A model generated the notes under the pieces. It had not been told where the DNA came from and made no database searches. It was given only the letters and a program-made list of their open reading frames with translations. The position numbers and the translations under genes were made by a program. From Candidatus Falkowiibacteriota bacterium (GTDB lineage Bacteria; Patescibacteriota; Patescibacteriia; JACRDY01): DNA of 57,857 nucleotides. Each line of letters starts with the position of its first letter. The first letter of the stretch is position 1. Location: NCBI GenBank assembly GCA_016218485.1, contig JACRDY010000041.1, positions 1 to 57,857 of the forward strand, in the 5' to 3' direction. This document shows, one piece after another, positions 16,440 to 24,700 of this stretch.

Positions 16440-17279
16440 ATGGATCTCACCGACATCAATATCATTCATCAGCTGTTAGACAAGTACGCCCTGACTCCCA
16501 CCAAGAGCAAGGGTCAGAATTTTTTGATTGATCGTGGAGCGCTGGCAGAGGTCATGGCGGCGGCAGAGTTGACGCCTGATGACGCGGTCTTGGAAATCGG
16601 GCCGGGGCTGGGCGTGTTGACGCGGGAGCTGGCGGCTACTGCCAAGACAGTATTGAGCGTGGAAGTGGACGCGCCGGCAGTGCGCGCGCTGCGTCATACG
16701 CTGGCCGACTTGGCGAACGTAGAAGTCCTTCAAGCCGATATCTTGAAATTGAAAAATCAAGAGATCAGCGACCGTCTCGGCGGGCCGTACCAGCTGGTGG
16801 CCAATCTGCCCTACAATATCACGGGGCGGGTACTGCGCAAATTTTTGAGCTATCCGCCGCGGCCAACGAGCGTGACCCTGATGGTGCAGAAAGAAGTGGC
16901 CGAGCGCCTGACCGCGTTGCCGGGCAAGATGAGTATTTTGGCAGTAGCGGCGCAGGTCTATGGTACGGTGGAGCTGGTCGCCGTGGTCAGTCGCCAGAGT
17001 TTTTACCCGGCGCCGGAGGTGGATTCGGCCATCGTGCATCTGGCCGGTTTTGGGCAAGACCGGCTGAATCTTAAAGGGGTGGATGAGCAGCGCTTTTGGC
17101 AGCTGGTCAAAATCGGTTTTTCCTCACGGCGCAAACAGCTGCAGAACAACCTGTCCGCGGGCCTAAAAATGACGAAAGACGCGGTAAAAGAGCATCTTAT
17201 CGCGGCCGGGCTGGATCCGCAGATCAGAGCCCAGGACTTGTCTATAGATGACTGGCTACGGCTCGCGAAAAAATTTTGA
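16440..17279 (+). CDS. rsmA: 16S rRNA dimethyladenosine transferase RsmA/KsgA
   Basis: 279 residues, full family length. KGQNFLID near residues 24-31 is the typical start of the Rossmann domain. VLEIGPGLGVLTRELA binds SAM, and NLPYNITGRVL holds the NLPY catalytic motif for adenine N6 methylation. It dimethylates A1518 and A1519 of 16S rRNA in late 30S assembly. The C-terminal helical domain is complete. The stop codon lies inside the -35 element of the next promoter. Confidence 0.94.
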   Translation: MDLTDINIIHQLLDKYALTPTKSKGQNFLIDRGALAEVMAAAELTPDDAVLEIGPGLGVLTRELAATAKTVLSVEVDAPAVRALRHTLADLANVEVLQADILKLKNQEISDRLGGPYQLVANLPYNITGRVLRKFLSYPPRPTSVTLMVQKEVAERLTALPGKMSILAVAAQVYGTVELVAVVSRQSFYPAPEVDSAIVHLAGFGQDRLNLKGVDEQRFWQLVKIGFSSRRKQLQNNLSAGLKMTKDAVKEHLIAAGLDPQIRAQDLSIDDWLRLAKKF

Positions 17280-17304
17280 CCGGCAGGTCAATTTTTTGTA
17301 TAAT
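17276..17304 (+). promoter_or_regulatory. Strong promoter overlapping the rsmA stop codon
   Basis: TTGACC, 17-nt spacer, TATAAT. The -35 contains the rsmA TGA. A small stem TGACC/GGTCA with a following T-run occupies the same bases, so rsmA termination and the new start are superimposed. Confidence 0.65.
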
Positions 17305-17339
17305 TACATTGTTCCAATAGTAAGTTATATCCCAAGCAC

Positions 17340-17470
17340 CAAGCCTTAATAAAGTTCAAAGTTCAAAACCAAAAGTTCAAATCAATGCCTAATGACAAAG
17401 TTCAAAGGGTGAGTTTATTTGACATTAGAGCTTTGAACTTTGAATTTTGAACTTTGGAATTGAACTATTT
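17340..17470. repeat. Word-type hairpin W1
   Basis: AAAGTTCAAAACCAAAAGTT words on the left and TTTGAATTTTGAACTTTGG on the right. The loop CAATGCCTAATGACAAAGTT and GAGTTTATTTGACATT matches the copy at 15526. It lies in the leader of the 17479 gene. Confidence 0.7.
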
Positions 17471-17478
17471 TTCCTAAT

Positions 17479-18498
17479 ATGCCCCAACGTTTCAGCCTTG
17501 ACGAACCAGACGAGATCCCGATCAGCGATGCTCTGGGGAGTTTGTTGTTGCCGGATCGGCGGCGCCGTCGTTTAACGATGGCCCTCTCCGCGCTGGCAGG
17601 GTTTATTGTCATCCTTGGGATTTGGCATTTTTTGCGTCAGATTAATTTACCAGCCGAAGAGCAGCTGGCCAAGTGGCAGGCCCAGTCCCAAGATGCCGGT
17701 CTGACTAATTTTAACCTAAACGCCGATCAGGATCTCTTGGCGCTCAATAGCGCCGACACCGACAGTGATGGCTTGAGCGACTACGAAGAAATATATATCT
17801 ATAGTACGAGCATTTACCTGGCCGACACCGACAGTGATGGCGAGAGTGACGCGGTTGAAACCCAGAATGGTACTGATCCGCTGTGTCCGAAAGGGGAGGA
17901 GTGTGTGGCGTCGCCGCCGACCACCACCACCACTGCCAGCGCCACTGACCATGGCACGCTCCTGGACGCGCTAGACAGCGGATCGTCTGACATTACCACG
18001 GACCAGAGTAACGGCAATATTCTGGCCGACTCCATCCGGAGCGTGATGATTGAGCAGGGGATATCAGCGGCGGAGCTGAATAAGTACACCAATGAGCAGC
18101 TGGTGGCGCTGTACCAACAGTATCAGAATCAGACCGCTGGCGGCACGAATACCGTGCCGGCAGCCACTACTGGTACCGGGGGCACGCCGTCGCCTGATGA
18201 GCTGCGAGCGCTGCTGCTGCAAGCCGGGTTCTCCCAGTCGCAGGTAGATAACTATAGCGACAAGCAGCTCCTGGAGGTGTATCAAAAAATCAGCACGGGG
18301 GAGGGTACGACGGGCGCCACCACCAACAGTAATACCAATATCAGCGCTGACACACAAAAACTCCGTGATTCCTTGAGCGCCATGACTGGAGCGCAGATTC
18401 GCCAGCTGCTGCAGCAGAGCGGTTTTAATAAGGATATTTTGGCTAAATATACGGATGAACAGCTCCGGGCGCTGTTGCTAGAGGTTTCAGCGCAGTAA
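17479..18498 (+). CDS. Membrane-anchored protein with calcium-binding TSP3-like repeats and helical repeats
   Basis: 339 residues: a cytosolic N-terminus with an Arg cluster (DRRRRRL), one hydrophobic segment at about 32-52, then an outside domain. Two thrombospondin type 3-like Ca-binding loops, DTDSDGLSDYEE and DTDSDGESDAVE, lie near residues 93-126. Thr/Ala linkers follow, then three helical repeats of about 28 residues with a shared pattern Q.G......L..YT.EQL..LYQ (AAELNKYTNEQLVALYQQ, SQVDNYSDKQLLEVYQK, DILAKYTDEQLRALLLE). Its function is unknown. It sits directly before the giant Cys-rich gene and may be a wall- or surface-associated partner. Confidence 0.8.
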   Translation: MPQRFSLDEPDEIPISDALGSLLLPDRRRRRLTMALSALAGFIVILGIWHFLRQINLPAEEQLAKWQAQSQDAGLTNFNLNADQDLLALNSADTDSDGLSDYEEIYIYSTSIYLADTDSDGESDAVETQNGTDPLCPKGEECVASPPTTTTTASATDHGTLLDALDSGSSDITTDQSNGNILADSIRSVMIEQGISAAELNKYTNEQLVALYQQYQNQTAGGTNTVPAATTGTGGTPSPDELRALLLQAGFSQSQVDNYSDKQLLEVYQKISTGEGTTGATTNSNTNISADTQKLRDSLSAMTGAQIRQLLQQSGFNKDILAKYTDEQLRALLLEVSAQ

Positions 18499-18512
18499 GG
18501 CAGGCAGGTTCT

Positions 18513-18541
18513 TTGCATATTTTAAATTTTTGTTTTATAAT
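18513..18541 (+). promoter_or_regulatory. Strong promoter for the giant gene / secretion operon
   Basis: TTGCAT, 17-nt spacer, TATAAT. The predicted start near 18548 gives a leader of about 150 nt that contains a degenerate CCAGCACC element. It is the clearest promoter before the 18701-31562 gene run. Confidence 0.7.
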
Positions 18542-18544
18542 AAA

Positions 18545-18643
18545 TCCAGCACCTAAACCACAGAGGGGTGGCTTTTGTGGGCAATGTTCAGTATCCTATA
18601 CATCCCCGCATCAAGAGCAACGGGTAGGTTAAAAGGCGCTGGA
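18545..18643. repeat. Degenerate CCAGCACC-family element, copy E
   Basis: The ends TCCAGCACCT and AGGCGCTGGATAAAT match the family; the interior is diverged but keeps CATCCCCGC on the complementary pattern. It lies in the leader of the giant gene. Confidence 0.5.
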
Positions 18644-18700
18644 TAAATCCACAACAACACATAATAATGGGCTGTCAGTTTTCTACAATCTACGGACACT

Positions 18701-21700
18701 ATGTTTGATAACCATCGTGGACAGTCAAGGTCTTTGAAGTCCCGAAAAATCGTGGGTGTTTTAGTATTGGTCAGTTTGTTGTTACCCGGTATACTTTTGT
18801 TTCTCCCTAAAACCGTCACTGCCCAAGAAGTAGTGACTGTAGGCGCTGATGTTCCAAGAGGTATTGAGAAGATTTTTACAACTGCGGCTAATGAAATAGA
18901 AAAATCCTTCCGTCTGGCTATTGCCAAATCAGCCATGATGTTTTCCCGGAAAGTGGCGCATAATTTGGCGGTTAAACTGGCGCGGCAGACTAAAGCCGGC
19001 ACTAAAGGTGGCAGTCTGGATTGGCGCGATATGGGACAAATTATGCAGGATGCGGGTTACGCCGCGTTTGGTGAAGCCGTGGGGACATTTTCCGAGAAAT
19101 TTTTTGGTGACGCGGCCTTTCTTTGTGATCCCAATCCGTACGTCCGCTTAGTCATCGGTTTAGCGCTACTTCAATCCATTGAGCCGACGCCTAAATGTGA
19201 CGGCCGGCAGGTGATTGAAAATTATAATGCCTTGAGCGCCGAGTGGAACTCGGGACAATTCCTGCGGCGTTTTTCCGCCAGCTTTGAGCCGACTCAGAGC
19301 GACCTTGGAACTTTTACCGAGGCATTGTCAAAAGTTGAACAACACAAAGCTGATGTCGTGCAGGCGAGAATTTTGGATAAACTATGGGGTAGCTCGCAGT
19401 GGTTTGACGTTTCTGACATTATCAGCGACCAGCGCATTAGCTCGCGTAACCAAATTGAAAAGTTCGTTAACGCTACCATGATTGAGGGTCCGGCCCAAGC
19501 CAATCAGTGGGAAGCCTTGTATTCATTGATGACCGGCGCGATCGCCTCGCCGTTTGTTTTTCAGTTTGCTGATTCGTTCGTGGCGGAAATGATGCAGCTG
19601 CACCTGTCCGGGCTGTTTGGCAACTACGACCTGTGTGACGCCAATATTCCGGGGCTGCCCAAGTGTAATCCTAAATCAGGACTGGACGGCAGCGAGTGGG
19701 GCAGCGGCACGCCGCGCGGGCAGTACTCCGAGCAGGAGATCCAGGAGCGGTTTGCCTCGCTGCTGACCCCCAAGATCGCCGTGGGCGGGGAGTATGATAT
19801 TGTCTCCGAGTTTGCCTCGTGTCCGGACGCGCAGCGTCCGAGCCAGAATACCTGTGTGATTGATCAGTCATTCTCTGAAGCCATCCTCAACCGCTATACC
19901 GTGCAGGAAGCGATTGACCAGGGCGTACTGCACGGTGACTGGAGTTTTGGCTACACGCAAGCCGGCGGGCTGTCGCAGCCGAGCTACGACAGCGGCTACC
20001 CGGCCAGCAGTATGAAGAAACTGCGCAAAGCGCGGATCATTCCGGTGGGCTGGGAGCTGGCGGCCGAGATCGTAGCCGGCGACACCACCTTGAGCGGGCC
20101 GGTAACGTTGCAGCAGATGGTCAACGCTTTTAACCAGACCGGTGACGATAAACAGTGCAATACCAATGACGTGAACGAGAGTCCGTTCTGCGGCTTAGTT
20201 GATCCTGACTGGGTGCTCAAGTCGCCGCAGCAGAAGTGTGAAGCCAATGCAGTCAGTCCGATGTTGGCCGAAGCGACTGTACGGCAAGACTGGTGCGCCG
20301 ACACTCGGAGCTGTATCAAAGAAAAAGCCGATGGTTCCTGCGAATCCTGGGGCTACTGCACCCGTGAAGCCAACACCTGGTGGTTCGGCGGGGAAGAGTG
20401 CCCGGCCGAGTACAACACTTGTCAAACATTTGTAAATAAAGATGATAATAGCCGCGGTACCTGGCTCAAGTCCAGCCTCAACTACCAGTCGTGCGACAGC
20501 ACTAACGCCGGCTGTACCTGGTACGCCCAAGCCCAGAATAGCGTCGGGGATTGGGTAGATACTCCCCAGAATCCGGCCAATGATTACAATATTTTAGCGC
20601 TCAATTCTATTTATTTTGATGGGGACGCGCAGCAGTGTAATGCGTCAGCCGCCGGTTGCAGTGAATTCATCAGGAGTTATTCTGGCTCGGGCACGAACTT
20701 GGTCAAGAACGGCAGTTTTGAAGACCACTACCGGATTACCAACAACCCGACGTACCCGGACGTGTTCTATGACTGGACAGTTAATCTTGGTACGGTAGAG
20801 ACGGTTGATGTCCAGTTTGGCGCCAGTGCAGTCGCCCTGAATAATGGCGGCAGTATCCGGCAGAGCGTGCCGGTGGGCTACGCTACCAGCCAGCGCACCT
20901 TTACATTATCGCTGTACGCCAAAGACTGCGCGGCTGATACGTCGGTGGTATTCGGGCCAGTCAGCCGTTCTCTCCAGGAGTTGGCCGGCGACGGCTATGA
21001 CCCGGCACAGCTGACGCAGTGGACAACGTATGCGTTAACCTACACTTTCCCGATCAACAGTAGTACGGACAGTATGGCGCTGACGCTAACACCGGGCAGC
21101 GGTTCTACGGCGTGCAAGTTTGACGGCCTGCAGGTGGAGGAAGGCGCGACCCCGACCTACTATGGTGAGTACGGCGCGGTTAATTTGGCCTACCTCAAGC
21201 AACCGCCGGCCTACCTCAACTGCAACGGCTCACCCAACCAGCCGGCAGACTGCAGCCAGTACGCGCCAGTCTGCGCCGCGGATCAAGTGGGCTGCCAGAA
21301 GTACACTGATTTGGCTGACAACACGGTGGTGCCCGGCATTATCAAGCCGGAAGACATCTGTCCGGCCGAGTGCAGCGGCTACAGTACGTACAAACAGGAC
21401 GCTTCAAATTTTTACCAAGAAAAGTTTCCGCTCTATTTCATCCCCTCTACCGCCGACTCCTGCCAGTGGGAGGACAGTGGCTGTGAATCGTTTACCAATT
21501 TGGACAGCGTGGCGGCCGGCGGCGAAGGCGTGGAGTCGTATTCGTTCCTCCGCCGCTGTCAGGCTCCGGCGCCGACCAGCGGCGACTGCCGTCCGTTCTA
21601 CACTTGGGAGGGCAGCGACAGTACCGGCTATCAGCTCAAACTCTATACCTTGAAGATGGATCCGGCGAGCGGAGCCGCGCCACTGACGATTCGTCAGTTC

Positions 21701-24700
21701 CCCGGTACGCCGCAGCCCGGCGACCCCTACAGCTGTCAGACGGTCTATGGCAAGAATCCGGGTGATCCGGGTTATGATCCGCAGCTGACCCCTGGCTGCA
21801 AGGAGTTTTATTTTGCTAACCCCACGAGCGGCCCGTTTACCCCCAGCTATACTATTTCGTACCGGCTGCTCGCGGACACCGTGCTCTGCACCGAGGACTG
21901 CCATCCGTACCGGCTGAACAGCGGCCGTGGGCTGTCACTCGTGCATTACACCAATAATACCGAGATTACCGGAGAGCAGATTACTGTCGGCGGCACCTAT
22001 GACGCCAGCCAGATTGCCTTTGTGGCGCCGGATGCTTCGTGCAGTCAGAGTGGCGGGCTGTACACCCAGTGTGTGCCGGGCAGTAGTGTGACTATTCCTG
22101 CCGCCAGCAGCTATTGCCGTAGCCAGGGTGGTAGTTTCTCTAATAATATTTGTTACAACCTGAACGACCAGAGCGTCTGTACTACCTCTGTCCTGCAGGG
22201 CGAGTGGCAGATTCTGTCCGCCGAGTGCCGTTACCTGGGCACGCCGCAGGAGAGTACGGCCTGCACGAGCCCGGGCTGCCAGACGTATCGGGGGAATTTC
22301 TCGGGCAATCGGTATTTGTTGTTTGATGATAGTTTTGAAGCCAATGCCAATGGTTGGCTGACGCCGACACCGCCGCCGGCCTATGTCATTGACGCGCCGG
22401 GCCAACTGGCCGGGGAAAGTTTCTCGGTCGCCGGGCACTCCTTCACACCCATCAGCACCGGCAGTATCACCCTGCCCAACCCGCCGGGCGGCACACTGCC
22501 GGCCATGAGCTTGGCGCGTTCGCTCATGGTGGACAGCGGTAATGGCCCTGAGTCGCTGGTGCGCCAGAACAAGGCCTACATCTTGTCATTCTGGGCCAAA
22601 TCGCAACAGAGCGGCGGTAACAACCTGCGGGTGATGTTTGACGGTGTGCTGTACACGAGCGACTCGCCTGACAATTACTTCAGCCATGACCGCAGCCTGG
22701 ATACTAACTGGCAGTACTACCGTTTCGGTCCGGTCTTCGTGGATTGGGCTGAGCCTAACCAGTACTTGCTGTTCAGCTCGCAGGATAATAAGAAGTTCTA
22801 TCTGGATAATGTCCGGCTGGAAGAGGTGACCGATATGGAATTCCTGGTCCGTGACAGCTGGGAGACGCCAGCGAGCTGCGACCAGAATCAGGCTGGCGCG
22901 CCGGCGCCGCAGTACATGCTCGGCTGCACCGCCTACCAAGACGTCAACAACCAGGTGCAGTACCTCAAGTCATTCTCCAACCTCTGTGAAGAGTCGGCGA
23001 TCGGCTGTGAGGCGGTGATTGATACGCGCAATTCAGCCGCGCCTCGCGAGGAAATTTATAATTATATTTGCAGTTTGAGCGCGGCTTGCGTGCCGGCGCC
23101 CGGTCAGACTACCTGCGACTGTCAGTATGCTGATAGCGATAGTAATACTTTCAGCGCCTGCGCCGTGGCGCCGGGGGAGACTGATTGTAAGTTCACCTTA
23201 GATCAGCCGGAGAGTCAGACGGTAAAGGAGAGCGTGCTCGGTCTGGTACCCGACACCGCGTTGGTGCCCGCTGATCGGTTTACCTACCTCGTCAATCGGC
23301 CGGAGTTTTCCTGCGCCGCGGCTGACAAGGGCTGTACCGCCATGGCGCGTCCACAGCTGGACGTGGACAATCAAGTGATAGATTACCTCAAACCAAACAG
23401 CCAGGACGAGAATGTCCTGTACCTGCGCAGCAATCCTGATCAGTATGCTACCGCTCTCTGTACCGCGCCGGCGCTCGGCTGTACCGCCTACGACGGCGGC
23501 GGTGAGCTGAACCCGGTCTATTTCCATGATCCGGCGGAGCGCGTCTGCGAGTATCGTGCGGAGTCCGGCACCGGCACTTTTGCCTGGTTTGAGAAGGGCA
23601 GCGATACTGCCTGTCCCGATCACGGCGACCCCACCAGCAGGTCCTATGAAGATCCGGAGCCGCTGTCGGCATCACTCTTTGGCTATACCACCTGGTCGCG
23701 CTCCTGCCCGGCCAACTACAGCTCCTGCACCCAGTTCATTGATCCGGCGGGCGCGCCCGGCAATAACATTTACTACTACCAGGATGATCAGAATCTTGAC
23801 CGGACGGCGTGTAATGGCCTGGCCTCCCAGAAGAAAGGCTGCGTCCTCTTTGAGAACGACAACAAAATTAAATGGGCGGCGGCGCAGCAGGCCAGCTGGA
23901 ATCCGGCTGATTGGTCGCCGGAGCTCACCTACAGCAGCGCGGCGACGTACGCCCGCAGTGAAGCCAGCAACAACGCGGCCGTCTCGCCGATTAACTGCAC
24001 CTCTAGCCAGCTGGCGCCCGATGAGCAGATTCTCTGTAACAGTGTCGGCGGCGGCAATGACGCCAATGATCTCTTGAGCGTGCGGCGCGATCGCGTCTGC
24101 GCCGAGTGGATTTCGTGTCAGCGCTCCTACCAGGTGTTTGACCCGCAGATCAATGCCTACCGGACCATTTGTTTGGATCTGGACCCCTGCACCAAGTTTG
24201 GGGCCAATTCCACCGAGTGTATTCAGTCGCGGCAGATCAGCGATCCGGGGGCCATTGCTTCAGACAGCTATTTGTCGCTGGATAAGTACCTCCAGCGCTC
24301 GCGCGACTGGAGCGGCTATGAGTATTCCGGCTATTCCATCCCGCATCTGTACCCGGTCTGGAGCCTGTCCGAGTATGACTACGGCACCTGCAGTGATAGT
24401 GATATTCTGTGTCTGTCCGACAGCGGCTGTCCGGGCACGCAGACCTGTGACTTTAGAGATGTCAATTATCGGGTCAGCCGCGTCAATGTTACCGGCAACA
24501 CCCTGACTGATCTCTGTCTCGGGAAATACGACGTTACCGGTGGTTTTAGTCAGATCGGCTGTCCGCTAGGGGCTATTTCGCGGGCCGGCAAGAGCTGCCG
24601 CGGCTACCCTGAGTCTGACGCGCCGTTTGCGGCCAATACTACCGTGGGGCCGTTCAGCGACGCCAACCATTGTCAGGCCTATGGTGATGCCGATTGCGAT

